Below, piece by piece: positions 28,395-36,958 of a DNA stretch of 64,000 nucleotides. Made by a program: the position numbers and the translations under genes. This stretch comes from JBBQLG01 sp964251665 (GTDB lineage Bacteria; Bacteroidota; Bacteroidia; Cytophagales; Spirosomataceae), in assembly GCA_964251665.1 (NCBI GenBank), contig CAXUKO010000009.1, forward strand, positions 197,996-261,995, written 5' to 3'. The notes below the pieces were generated by a model, which did no database searches, was not told the DNA's origin, and saw only the letters and a program-made list of their open reading frames with translations. Positions within the stretch are counted from its first letter, which is position 1. The number at the start of each line of letters is the position of its first letter.

Positions 28395-28742
28395 CTACGC
28401 AGCGAAGACGGTTTCGTAGTCGTCCGCTTTAAAGCCTAACGCGATCAGCTGCCCGTTTGATTCAATAATCGGTCGGCGGATTACGGACGGATTCTCAATC
28501 ATTAACGCAATAGCCTCCTCCGCATTCGTCGGCTTTTCGGCATCGGGAAGCTTTCTCTAGGTAGTTCCAGCCTGGTTCACCAGTTCCTCCCAAGTTCGCT
28601 GCGTTAGCCAGCGCGTAATTGTCGGGCGGTCAATACCCTGTTTTTTGTAATCGTGAAACTGGTACGTAATACCGTGGTCGCCCAGCCAGGTTCGGGCTTT
28701 TTTCACAGTATCGCAGTTAGGTATGGCGTAAAGAATATACAT
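28395..28742 (-). pseudogene. ArsC/Spx-family (YffB-like) thioredoxin-fold gene interrupted by an amber codon
   Basis: A 116-codon frame beginning MYILYAIPNCDTVKKARTWL and ending GFKADDYETVFAA, as in the ArsC-like Spx/YffB family of thioredoxin-fold proteins (single Cys10, arsenate-reductase-like). Codon 62 is TAG (28557-28559), exactly where relatives usually have Trp in GTTWRKL, so a single TGG-to-TAG change explains it. The frame is otherwise intact to the natural stop at 28395. It is thus a recent nonsense pseudogene, a sequencing error, or (less likely) read-through. The surviving fragment of 61 residues keeps Cys10 but lacks the second half of the fold. Confidence 0.88.
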
Positions 28743-28751
28743 ACAGGCGGG

Positions 28752-29201
28752 TTATTGTTTAATGCGGGGATCGAAAACAAAAGCTTCGGTACGAACCAGC
28801 GCAATGCTGGCAAAGTCAGGATGAGCGGGATTCAGCAGGTAATTCCACTCCTGACCGATAATGGCCGATGGCACGCGCATCACCGCCGACTTTCCCCGGT
28901 ATAGCCAGGCATCACCCAGTTGCTGACACTCCCCGTAGTTCGCGAAATCAAACCAGTGAGGAGGCAGCGTTTCCGGTGCGATAGTCTCGACAGGCAGTTC
29001 ATCCGGTACATCGATCACCATAACCCGGAAAGTTTCCTGTAGCCCCTCCCCGCTCCGGTGAACCACATTTTCTAAGCAGGCCAGCGCACGGGTCGCGGCC
29101 GTATAAATAACAAAACGACCCCGGGAATTCCAGCGGGCCGCTCCACCTGATGCCACCAGCCGGTCGGCATACTGGGCTTTGGTAATCCGGTAAATAAGCA
29201 T
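28752..29201 (-). CDS. RES-domain toxin (NAD-degrading type)
   Basis: 149 residues covering a whole RES domain: MLIYRITKAQYAD, then GGAARWNSRGRFVIYTA with the conserved Arg and Tyr, ALACLENVVH with the conserved Glu, and WNYLLNPAHPDF. RES toxins of known modules deplete NAD as phosphorylases or hydrolases. It follows the Xre-type antitoxin gene by 47 nt on the same strand, the standard antitoxin-first order. The ATG at 29201 starts the domain immediately. Confidence 0.9.
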   Translation of the reverse strand: MLIYRITKAQYADRLVASGGAARWNSRGRFVIYTAATRALACLENVVHRSGEGLQETFRVMVIDVPDELPVETIAPETLPPHWFDFANYGECQQLGDAWLYRGKSAVMRVPSAIIGQEWNYLLNPAHPDFASIALVRTEAFVFDPRIKQ

Positions 29202-29248
29202 GAGTGGGGTTAACGGTGTCTCAGTGCAGCCTGCTCAGGCACGGCCAG

Positions 29249-29632
29249 TTAAGCCAGATCACCGTATTCGATGCGTACTAATTCATCAACGATCAGGTCG
29301 ATTCCACCCGACGTATGCAGCAGATCAAACGGCACCTGACCACCCAGACCATAGGCCGGTTTGTCCATCCAACGCCGGAACGCCCCCGCCGAGTCGAACA
29401 CCTGCTCCCCTTTCTGAAACAGGGCCATAATTTTGAGGGCTTTTTCGCTATCCTGTGGATTCAGGTTACGGTGTTCGCGTTCGTAGCGCTGAAATGTTTT
29501 CAGGGACGTATCGAACAGATCAGCCAGTTGCTCCCGCTTGTAGCCGGTCAGGTCGGCCATCTCAAAAAAGGTTGCAGCCGGTACGCCTTTCAGGGCTGTT
29601 AAGACCAGTATCGTGCGATCATGTGCTATCAT
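29249..29632 (-). CDS. Xre/MbcA/ParS-type antitoxin
   Basis: 127 residues from the preferred ATG at 29632; an extended frame to 29713 adds a non-typical 27-residue leader. An HTH-like N-terminal part (LADLFDTSLKTFQRYEREHRN) is followed by the toxin-binding DUF2384 region FDSAGAFRRWMDKPAYGLGGQVPFDLLHTS and IVDELVRIEYG. This is the usual antitoxin of RES toxins; it neutralises the toxin and represses the operon. The operon is therefore complete. The 5' region is AT-rich but no promoter can be fixed. Confidence 0.88.
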   Translation of the reverse strand: MIAHDRTILVLTALKGVPAATFFEMADLTGYKREQLADLFDTSLKTFQRYEREHRNLNPQDSEKALKIMALFQKGEQVFDSAGAFRRWMDKPAYGLGGQVPFDLLHTSGGIDLIVDELVRIEYGDLA

Positions 29633-29810
29633 ACAACAAATATCAGAAATTTGTCTAAATAACCACGAAAATTGTCTGATAGTTTCTCGGCCCCTCCTAT
29701 CAGCTGCCGTCATACCATTAAATAACGTTACCGGCTTAGCTCCAACCCAACTCTGTTTTAACAGGTTTCAATCTGTGTAACTCAATACACCAGTCAAACA
29801 AAAGAACGGT

Positions 29811-30383
29811 ATGAAAAAAGTAATGCTCACGTCATTGCTCGCCCTTGGGTGTCTGACATTTCAGGCCTGCAACAGCAGCAAAAAAACCAGTGACGACAGC
29901 GTCGAAAACGCTGAAAACAGCAACGAGAAGAAAGAAGATCAGGGCAGCACCCAAAAGGAGGACGATACCGAATTTGCGGTAAAGGCTGCCAGCGGGGGGC
30001 TTGTTGAAGTCGAACTCGGCCGGATGGCCCAGGAGAAAGCCCAGAGTGCGCAGGTAAAAGAGTTTGGTGCACAGATGATTACCGATCATACCAAAGCCAA
30101 CGCCGAGTTGAAAGCGCTGGCTGCCACCAAAAACATTACCATTCCCTCCACACCCGGCGAAGAGCAGCAGAAAGACATCGCCGATCTGGGCAAGCTGTCG
30201 GGAGCGGAATTTGACAAAAAATACATCAGCTACATGAAAGACGATCATGAAGAAGATGTGAAGGAATTTAAAAAAGCGGCCGACGACGCCAAAGATCCTG
30301 ATCTAAAAGCATTTGCGACGAAGACGCTGCCCGTTTTGCAGAAGCACCTTGATATGGTAAAAGCCATTGACAAGCAACTTTGA
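29811..30383 (+). CDS. DUF4142 lipoprotein
   Basis: 190 residues. Lipobox FQAC (Cys20), a Ser/Asn/Glu/Lys-rich tether to about 50, then a helical ferritin-like DUF4142 domain (FAVKAASGGLVEVELGRMAQ, FGAQMITDHTKANAELKALA, YMKDDHEEDVKEFKKAA). Family function is unsettled. Monocistronic with its own terminator. Confidence 0.88.
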   Translation: MKKVMLTSLLALGCLTFQACNSSKKTSDDSVENAENSNEKKEDQGSTQKEDDTEFAVKAASGGLVEVELGRMAQEKAQSAQVKEFGAQMITDHTKANAELKALAATKNITIPSTPGEEQQKDIADLGKLSGAEFDKKYISYMKDDHEEDVKEFKKAADDAKDPDLKAFATKTLPVLQKHLDMVKAIDKQL

Positions 30384-30402
30384 GCAACCGATTAACTGTC
30401 TT

Positions 30403-30438
30403 AAAAAGCCCCTTTCCGAAACGTTCAGGGGCTTTTTT
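30403..30438 (+). terminator. intrinsic terminator after DUF4142 gene
   Basis: AAAAAGCCCCT (30403-30413) with AGGGGCTTTTT (30427-30437), 13-nt loop. Confidence 0.9.
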
Positions 30439-30526
30439 ATGTATTGACGGACCGGCTTTTCGTTTACAGAAAAATAGCGTTACTTCCCTCCTGTTGCCCT
30501 GGTTCCCGTAAAATCAACTCTGACTC

Positions 30527-32122
30527 ATGCAAACGCCCGATTCATTCATTCCACTACCCGGCAGCGAAAAAGACGCGCCGACCGCTACCAAGCTCGACAC
30601 AACCCCACCGGATGAGACACTCGACATTACCGTACGGGTCCGTCGGCGAAAATCGCTTGACCCCTTAGTCAATACGGCGTCGGAGGTTACTAAATTCGTC
30701 AGCCGGAGCCAGTACGGCCGGCTGTATGGCGCCGACCCGGCCAGCCTGAAGCAGGTAGAAGACTTCGCCACCGAACAGGGGCTGACCGTAGTGGGCAGCA
30801 GTGCCGAACGGCGCAGCGTCTTTCTGCGGGGTACCGTCGCCCAGATGAGCCAGGCCTTCGGAGTCAAACTGGAACTGTACCGCGATGCCGATGGTCAGGA
30901 GTTTCGGGGCCGCAGCGGTGCCGTGCATCTGCCCGCTTCATTGGTAGCTATTGTCGAGGGTGTTTTTGGGCTCGACGACCGACCCATCGCCCGGGCGCAT
31001 TTTCAGTACCGGCAGGACGTCACCGGCATTGTTCCCAATGCGCAGGCCGTCGATACGGCGTTTACGCCACCTCAATTGGCCAGGCTCTATAACTACCCGA
31101 CGGGCGTAACGGGCAAAGGGCAGTGTATCGGGATCATCGAACTGGGCGGTGGATTCCGGCAGGCCGATATTACGGCTTACTTCAAAGGGCTGGGCCTGAA
31201 AGCACCGTCAGTTAAGGCCGTACTGGTCGATGGCGGAAAAAACAGCCCCACTACCGCCGACAGTGCCGATGGCGAAGTGATGCTCGACATTGAAGTCGCC
31301 GGTGCCATTGCGCCGGAAGCGAACATAGTGGTCTATTTTGCCCCTAACACCGACCGTGGCTTTCTGGATGCCATTACTACGGCCCTCCACGATACAAAAA
31401 ATAAGCCTTCAGTCATCTCCATCAGTTGGGGGTCCGCCGAAGTGAACTGGACGCAGCAGGCCCTGGATTCTTTTAACCAGGCCTTTCAGGCAGCCGCTTC
31501 CTTAGGCATTACCGTCTGCGCGGCCGCCGGGGATACCGGTTCGTCCGATGGCGTGACCGATGGCAAAGCCCATGTCGATTTCCCCTCGTCGAGCCCGTTC
31601 GTGCTGGCCTGCGGGGGCACCAAACTAACAGTTGCCAACGGCAAGATTCAGAGCGAAGTGGTCTGGCACGAAAGCAATACCAGTGCTACAGGGGGTGGTA
31701 TCAGCGACGCGTTTGACTTACCGGTGTATCAGCAGCAGGCGGGCGTTCCCAAATCGGTGAACGATGGCAAACGGGTTGGTCGCGGGGTACCCGATGTAGC
31801 CGCCGTTGCCGACCCCGTGACGGGGTACAAAGTGCGCGTCGACGGGCAGGATTTTGTCATCGGCGGCACCAGCGCGGTCGCCCCGTTAATGGCGGGCCTG
31901 ATTGCGCTCATCAACCAGCAAACGGGCCGCAACGCGGGATTTATGCATCCGACGCTGTATGCGCACCCGACCGCCTTCCGGGATATTAAGCAGGGGGATA
32001 ACAGCACGACGACAGCCAAAAAAGGGTATGCTGCCAAGGCGGGCTGGGATGCCTGCACCGGTTTGGGGGTGGCCGATGGCCAGCAAACGGCGGCCCTGTT
32101 TAGCCCGCCACCGGTGAGTTAG
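30527..32122 (+). CDS. sedolisin-family serine-carboxyl peptidase (S53)
   Basis: 531 residues resembling kumamolisin precursors. Pro-domain at about 30-165 (VRRRKSLDPLVNTASEVTKF, pro-kumamolisin type), then the catalytic domain. Predicted catalytic residues are Glu250 and Asp254 in DGEVMLDIEVAGA, the oxyanion-hole Asp336 in AAAGDTGSSDG, and nucleophile Ser449 in GGTSAVAP. The spacing agrees with kumamolisin. C-terminal calcium-site residues FRDIKQGDNS and AGWDACTGLG are present. No signal peptide is visible, which is unusual for an extracellular acid protease family but is seen in kumamolisins. Stands alone, convergent with the 170-residue protein gene. Confidence 0.93.
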   Translation: MQTPDSFIPLPGSEKDAPTATKLDTTPPDETLDITVRVRRRKSLDPLVNTASEVTKFVSRSQYGRLYGADPASLKQVEDFATEQGLTVVGSSAERRSVFLRGTVAQMSQAFGVKLELYRDADGQEFRGRSGAVHLPASLVAIVEGVFGLDDRPIARAHFQYRQDVTGIVPNAQAVDTAFTPPQLARLYNYPTGVTGKGQCIGIIELGGGFRQADITAYFKGLGLKAPSVKAVLVDGGKNSPTTADSADGEVMLDIEVAGAIAPEANIVVYFAPNTDRGFLDAITTALHDTKNKPSVISISWGSAEVNWTQQALDSFNQAFQAAASLGITVCAAAGDTGSSDGVTDGKAHVDFPSSSPFVLACGGTKLTVANGKIQSEVVWHESNTSATGGGISDAFDLPVYQQQAGVPKSVNDGKRVGRGVPDVAAVADPVTGYKVRVDGQDFVIGGTSAVAPLMAGLIALINQQTGRNAGFMHPTLYAHPTAFRDIKQGDNSTTTAKKGYAAKAGWDACTGLGVADGQQTAALFSPPPVS

Positions 32123-32150
32123 TGGCAACAGGGACGAACAGCGTACACGC

Positions 32151-32187
32151 AAAATGGCCAGTTGATCACCGATCAACTGGCCATTTT
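32151..32187. terminator. bidirectional terminator after S53 peptidase
   Basis: Perfect 17-bp stem starting AAAATGGCCAGTTGATC, 3-nt loop, between convergent genes. Confidence 0.88.
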
Positions 32188-32209
32188 ACTGGGGTGGTTA
32201 CCTCCCGAT

Positions 32210-32722
32210 TCAGGCAGAACGCAACCGCTTCTTCGGCGCGCGTTTTCCCGAAAACAGACTAAAAACGAGCGTAGTCACCACGGCAGTAACCAGCACTTTC
32301 CGGACTAAACCCGTCCGGTTGTATTTCCAGTCGGCTTTCCAGCCCTTCTCGGCAAAGATATTAGGAATATGGCCACGTTTGAGGTCATCCACAATGCCTT
32401 CCACCACATTGATCCGGTCGGCCAGCAGCAGGGGAAGCCAGTGCCCGTATTCTGACTCACTAAACCGGCTGAACGCATACCGGCGGATGGCCCCGCTCAC
32501 CCCCGAGGGCGGTACTGATGTGCCGAAAACAGCAGTCAGGTTCGGTCGTTCATTGGAATGGAGTACCTCCACCGTAACGGGTTGCTGCGGGGGACGCTCC
32601 CAGTTCAGCCGCTTATGGTCATCCCCGGTATAGTGTTTCATGGGGTAAGTCGGCTCATTTTTCGGATCAGCGTCCACGCCCCAGCCATTGATATGTGAAT
32701 AATCGTTCGCTCTGTTTTCCAT
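32210..32722 (-). CDS. hypothetical protein with C-terminal membrane helix
   Basis: 170 residues. Soluble N-terminal region containing NGWGVDADPKNEPTYPMKHY and a Pro-rich RPPQQPV stretch, a helical middle (LADRINVVEGIVDDLKRGHI), and one membrane helix near 139-157 (LVRKVLVTAVVTTLVFSLF) followed by a basic tail GKRAPKKRLRSA. I recognise it only as a conserved Bacteroidota-type hypothetical. It begins 11 nt after the zinc dehydrogenase gene on the same strand, so probably in one operon, which hints at a shared physiological context such as stress response. Confidence 0.65.
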   Translation of the reverse strand: MENRANDYSHINGWGVDADPKNEPTYPMKHYTGDDHKRLNWERPPQQPVTVEVLHSNERPNLTAVFGTSVPPSGVSGAIRRYAFSRFSESEYGHWLPLLLADRINVVEGIVDDLKRGHIPNIFAEKGWKADWKYNRTGLVRKVLVTAVVTTLVFSLFSGKRAPKKRLRSA

Positions 32723-32733
32723 GACGGCTCTGT

Positions 32734-33888
32734 TTATTTTCGGGCTGATGGGGGAATAAGAATGGGCTTAATGCAGTTATCCAGCTTGGCCGAGAAAATA
32801 TGATAGGCATCGGATACCTCCTCCAGCGGCACCCGGTGCGTAATAATCGCTTTAGGATTAAGCCGTCCCGCCTGAATATGATCGATCAGCCGGGGCAGCA
32901 GACGTTTCACCGAAGCCTGATTGGCACGGATAGTCAGTCCCTTATTCAGGACATTGCCGATGGGCACCAGGTTATCCGTCGGCCCGTATACGCCAACAAT
33001 TGACACAATACCGCCTTTCTTGACTGAGTTAATGGCCCAGTGCAGGGCCGTAGCCGAACCCGCCTGCAACAGGAGTTTACGCCCCGTAATGGTTTGCAGG
33101 GCACTACCGGCCGCGTCGCCCCCAACGGCATCAATGCACACGTCGGCACCGAACCAGTCGGTCGTTTTCTTCAAAAATAAAACGGGATCATCCATCGACT
33201 TAAAGTTATACGCTTCGCACTGTGCATAGTTTCGCACGAAGTCCAGCCGGTATTCCAGATGGTCGATCACAATTACACGACCGGCCCCGAACAGCCAGGC
33301 ACATTTAGCCGCCATAATACCGACCGGCCCGGCCCCGAATACCACCACCGTATCGCCGGTTTTGATACCCCCCATTTCGGCCGCCTGGTAGCCCGTTGGC
33401 ACCACGTCGGTCAGCAGAACGGCATCGTCGTGGTCCATCCAGTCCGGAATAATCGTCGGGCCTACATCGGCATAGGGCACCCGGACAAATTCCGCCTGTC
33501 CGCCATCGTAGCCGCCAGCCGTGTGTGAATACCCGAAGATGCCCCCCACGGCGGTAGCCTCAGGGTTTGATTCGTGGCAGTTCCCGTACAACCCCTGCTT
33601 ACAGAACGCACAGGTGCCGCAGGCCACGTTGAAGGGAACAATGACATTATCACCTACCTTCAGTTTTTCGACCGACGAGCCGATTTCCTCCACCACGCCG
33701 ATGAATTCATGGCCAAAAGTCATACCCACACGGGTATCGGGTACCAGACCGTGGTACAGGTGCAGATCAGACCCGCAAATGCAGGAACGGGTCACGCGGA
33801 CAATGGCATCGCCGGGATGAAGAATTTCGGGGTAAGGCTTGTGATCGACACGGACCCGGAACGGTCCACGGTAATTCATCGCTAACAT
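32734..33888 (-). CDS. zinc-dependent alcohol/formaldehyde-type dehydrogenase
   Basis: 384 residues of the medium-chain dehydrogenase superfamily, closest in pattern to glutathione-independent formaldehyde dehydrogenase-like enzymes. Catalytic zinc ligands in CICGSDLH and GHEFIG; structural zinc tetrad CGTCAFCKQGLYGNC; NAD(P) Rossmann motif VFGAGPVG. Oxidises an alcohol or aldehyde substrate that cannot be deduced. Its start is supported by a clear AAAGGAG Shine-Dalgarno 7 nt upstream, unusual in this window. Confidence 0.9.
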   Translation of the reverse strand: MLAMNYRGPFRVRVDHKPYPEILHPGDAIVRVTRSCICGSDLHLYHGLVPDTRVGMTFGHEFIGVVEEIGSSVEKLKVGDNVIVPFNVACGTCAFCKQGLYGNCHESNPEATAVGGIFGYSHTAGGYDGGQAEFVRVPYADVGPTIIPDWMDHDDAVLLTDVVPTGYQAAEMGGIKTGDTVVVFGAGPVGIMAAKCAWLFGAGRVIVIDHLEYRLDFVRNYAQCEAYNFKSMDDPVLFLKKTTDWFGADVCIDAVGGDAAGSALQTITGRKLLLQAGSATALHWAINSVKKGGIVSIVGVYGPTDNLVPIGNVLNKGLTIRANQASVKRLLPRLIDHIQAGRLNPKAIITHRVPLEEVSDAYHIFSAKLDNCIKPILIPPSARK

Positions 33889-34121
33889 ACGGGGACTCCT
33901 TTCGTTTTAGGGTTCATAACATGAGTATGTTCAGGCAGAAAATCACTGGTTCATTGGGTACGTAGTGCCCAAAAACCGGCTTTCACTGAACAGGTCTAAC
34001 CGGTCGGGTTGGTGTTTGTTTATTTCTCTACTTGTACGGTCAGGTTTATAGTCAAATCCAGTACCGTTGGCCTATTTTTCATTCAGACAACCAAACCCTG
34101 CTTAATGTATAAAAACGCAAA

Positions 34122-34149
34122 AAGCCCCCGCCGTTTCCAGCAGGGGCTT
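34122..34149 (-). terminator. terminator of dnaK
   Basis: AAGCCCC (34122-34128) with GGGGCTT (34143-34149) and T-run on the minus strand. The surrounding 33889-34198 interval (310 nt) has no gene; it also holds the leader of the dehydrogenase operon. Confidence 0.85.
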
Positions 34150-34198
34150 GCTTACTAGCCTGAATCTGATTAATCGGTTAAATCCGACGAATCACAGT

Positions 34199-36136
34199 TT
34201 ATTTCACTTCTTCGTAAGGCACGTCCGAGACATCGCTGTCCGTTGGCTGGCCCTGCTGACCGTTTCCGGCCTGTCCGTTGGCACCGCCATCGAAACCGGC
34301 ACCGTCCATTGGGTTCCCCCCCTGGGCGTTGGTCGCGTTATAAAGTTCGGTCGAAGCAGTCGCCCAGGCCTCGTTCAGCTTGGTCATGGCAGCATCGATA
34401 GCGGCTGCATCACGGGAACCATGCGCCGTTTTCAGTTCGGTCAGGGCCCCTTCGATGGCGGTTTTGTTGCCTTCCGACAATTTATCGCCGTAGTCCTTCA
34501 GTTGTTTTTCGGTCTGGAACACCATCGAGTCGGCCTGGTTGACCTTCTCGATCTTCTCGCGTTCGGCTTTGTCAGACGCTTCGTTAGCTTTGGCTTCCTC
34601 ACGCATCCGGGTGATTTCAGCGTCGGTCAGACCGCTGCTGGCTTCAATCCGGATTTTCTGCTCTTTGCCGGTTCCTTTATCGCGGGCCGTTACGTTCAGA
34701 ATACCGTTGGCATCCACATCGAAAGTCACCTCAATTTGGGGTACACCACGGGGTGCTGGTGGAATATCGGACAGGATAAACCGGCCTAACTGACGGTTTT
34801 GCTGCGCCATCGGCCGTTCGCCCTGCAGGATGTTGATCTCTACGCTTGGCTGATTATCCGACGCAGTCGAATACGTTTCTGTTTTCTTGCTCGGAATTGT
34901 CGTGTTGGCTTCTACCATCTTGGTAAACACACCACCCATCGTTTCGATACCCAGCGAGAGCGGAATAACGTCCAGCAGGAGAACGTCTTTTACCTCACCC
35001 GTCAGCACACCACCCTGAATGGCGGCACCAATGGCTACGGCTTCATCGGGGTTAACGCCCTTGGACGGCTTGCGGCCAAAGAGTTTTTCGACTTCGTCCT
35101 GCACCCGCGGAATCCGGGTCGAACCACCCACCAGAATCACTTCGTCAATGTTGGCGGTAGACAAACCCGAGTTTTTGATGGCCCGGCGGCAGGGCTCCAG
35201 CATCCGCTGAATGAGGCCATCGGCCAGTTGCTCGAATTTAGCGCGGGTCAGCGTCCGTACCAGGTGCTTGGGAATACCATCTACCGGCATGATGTACGGC
35301 AGGTTGATTTCCGTCGACGATGAACTGGAGAGTTCAACCTTGGCTTTTTCAGCCGCTTCTTTCAACCGTTGCAGCGCCATTGGGTCTTTCCGCAGGTCGA
35401 TGCGCTCGTCGTTCAGGAACTCCTGGGCCAGCCAGTCGATGATGACCTGATCGAAGTCATCACCACCGAGGTGGGTATCACCGTCGGTCGATTTTACTTC
35501 AAACACGCCGTCGCCCAGTTCCAGAATCGAAATATCGAAGGTACCGCCACCGAGGTCAAACACGGCAATTTTCATGTCGTGGTTGGTCTTGTCCAGGCCA
35601 TAGGCCAAAGCGGCAGCCGTTGGTTCGTTGATGATCCGCTTCACATCGAGGCCGGCAATCTGCCCGGCTTCTTTGGTCGCCTGACGCTGAGCATCGTTAA
35701 AATAAGCAGGCACCGTAATAACGGCCTCGGTTACAGTCTGACCCAGGTAATCTTCGGCGGTTTGCTTCATCTTTTGCAGAATCAGCGCCGAAAGCTCCTG
35801 AGGGGTATATTGACGGTCGCCGATGCGCACCCGTGGGGTGTTGTTCGGACCGTTTTCCACCACGTAAGCGGTGTTCTTGAGTTCATTCGTTACTTCGTCG
35901 TAGCGACGGCCCATAAACCGTTTGATCGACGCAATCGTGTTCTTAGGGTTGGTGATCGCCTGACGTTTGGCCGGATCACCGACCTTGCGTTCGCCGTTGC
36001 CGTTGTCCATAAACGCCACAACAGAGGGCGTGGTCCGGCGGCCTTCGCTGTTCGGAATCACAACCGGCTCGTTGCCTTCCATGACGGCTACGCACGAGTT
36101 GGTTGTTCCTAAGTCAATACCAATAATTTTTCCCAT
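34199..36136 (-). CDS. dnaK: chaperone DnaK (Hsp70)
   Basis: 645 residues, full length. ATPase domain opens with IGIDLGTTNSCVAVMEG and contains DLGGGTFDISILELGDGVFE and ILVGGSTRIPRV. The substrate-binding domain follows, with NGILNVTARDKGTGK, and the lid ends in a Gly/Asn/Gln-rich linker and the terminal EEVK. Helps nascent and stressed proteins fold with DnaJ and GrpE, whose genes are not adjacent. No CIRCE element is visible upstream. Confidence 0.98.
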   Translation of the reverse strand: MGKIIGIDLGTTNSCVAVMEGNEPVVIPNSEGRRTTPSVVAFMDNGNGERKVGDPAKRQAITNPKNTIASIKRFMGRRYDEVTNELKNTAYVVENGPNNTPRVRIGDRQYTPQELSALILQKMKQTAEDYLGQTVTEAVITVPAYFNDAQRQATKEAGQIAGLDVKRIINEPTAAALAYGLDKTNHDMKIAVFDLGGGTFDISILELGDGVFEVKSTDGDTHLGGDDFDQVIIDWLAQEFLNDERIDLRKDPMALQRLKEAAEKAKVELSSSSSTEINLPYIMPVDGIPKHLVRTLTRAKFEQLADGLIQRMLEPCRRAIKNSGLSTANIDEVILVGGSTRIPRVQDEVEKLFGRKPSKGVNPDEAVAIGAAIQGGVLTGEVKDVLLLDVIPLSLGIETMGGVFTKMVEANTTIPSKKTETYSTASDNQPSVEINILQGERPMAQQNRQLGRFILSDIPPAPRGVPQIEVTFDVDANGILNVTARDKGTGKEQKIRIEASSGLTDAEITRMREEAKANEASDKAEREKIEKVNQADSMVFQTEKQLKDYGDKLSEGNKTAIEGALTELKTAHGSRDAAAIDAAMTKLNEAWATASTELYNATNAQGGNPMDGAGFDGGANGQAGNGQQGQPTDSDVSDVPYEEVK

Positions 36137-36301
36137 GATTCGGTTTAGCTAATGTCGTTGCTGAACTTGTGTTTGACAGACATAGTCTCTTTTACAAGCA
36201 ATGTGCCAGCGCTGCGGTTTAGTCTTTTTTCTGCCAGATTGACAGCAAAACGTGAGGCTCCGGGCCAATATGACGGGCCCTTAATGTAAAGTCTGCCACA
36301 A

Positions 36302-36334
36302 AAAAAGCGGACACCCTGAGGTCGTCCGCTTTTT
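36302..36334 (-). terminator. bidirectional-capable terminator after DUF937-like gene
   Basis: AAAAAGCGGAC (36302-36312) with GTCCGCTTTTT (36324-36334), 11-nt loop. Confidence 0.88.
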
Positions 36335-36369
36335 GTCGTGTGCTGCCGGGATGTCCGACCGAACTGCCG

Positions 36370-36822
36370 TTAATTACCGAATAAACCGCCCAGCATACCG
36401 CCCAAGCCGCCCCCACCCTGCTGCTGTCCCGTCAGGGAGCTTAGAATGCTGTTACTGTCAACGCTGCTGTCGTTAGGGTCCTGCGCCTTATGCATCAGCT
36501 TACTGAGCACCATGGGCACCACCGCACCGGCAACGGACATAGCAACCTGGGGTGAAATACCCAGCTTTTCCATCAGGCTTTGCTGCACGTTCGCCTGAAC
36601 GCCCTGCGTAACCGAACTGTCCTGCACGTTACCGCCACCGCCGGTTAGCATCCCCATCAGGCTGCTTAGGCCACCGCCCTGAGCCTGTTGCTGCAGACTG
36701 CCCATGATACTTTGAGTTACCGTTTGCATCGCCGTTTCGTTGTGCTCGTTGGGGATGGCCGGATTGTTGACAATTGCCTGTCCAGACTGCTGCTGAACGA
36801 GATTCATGAGTGTTTCAAACAT
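36370..36822 (-). CDS. DUF937/YidB-like protein
   Basis: 150 residues, low-complexity Gln/Gly-rich. The helical segments MFETLMNLVQQQSGQAIVNN and LMEKLGISPQVAMSVAGAVV are of the DUF937/YidB type, with a Gly-rich tail ending GGMLGGLFGN. No signal peptide. Function unknown. Located between dnaK and a divergent nuclease-inhibitor-like gene. Confidence 0.72.
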   Translation of the reverse strand: MFETLMNLVQQQSGQAIVNNPAIPNEHNETAMQTVTQSIMGSLQQQAQGGGLSSLMGMLTGGGGNVQDSSVTQGVQANVQQSLMEKLGISPQVAMSVAGAVVPMVLSKLMHKAQDPNDSSVDSNSILSSLTGQQQGGGGLGGMLGGLFGN

Positions 36823-36958
36823 GGTAAAAGGATTTTTAGGGGAGCGGATCAGGCATTTAAGCCCTTACCCGCTAAATGTACATCCATAACCAAACAAGGG
36901 TTTTGGATGATTGTTTATCTTGCCGGGCCACGTTGGCCGAATAACTACTGCCAACCCT

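Noticed and set aside
36180..36230. TGGCACATTGC upstream of dnaK as a sigma-54 promoter
   Set aside because: The required 10-nt spacing between GG and GC is not met.
36219..36416. 65-codon open frame on the minus strand
   Set aside because: Runs through the terminator downstream of the DUF937-like gene and overlaps it; no protein-like pattern.
36911..36958. N-terminal extension of the NuiA-like gene from a TTG
   Set aside because: Overlaps a promoter-like TATCTTGC; the internal ATG gives a family-typical start.
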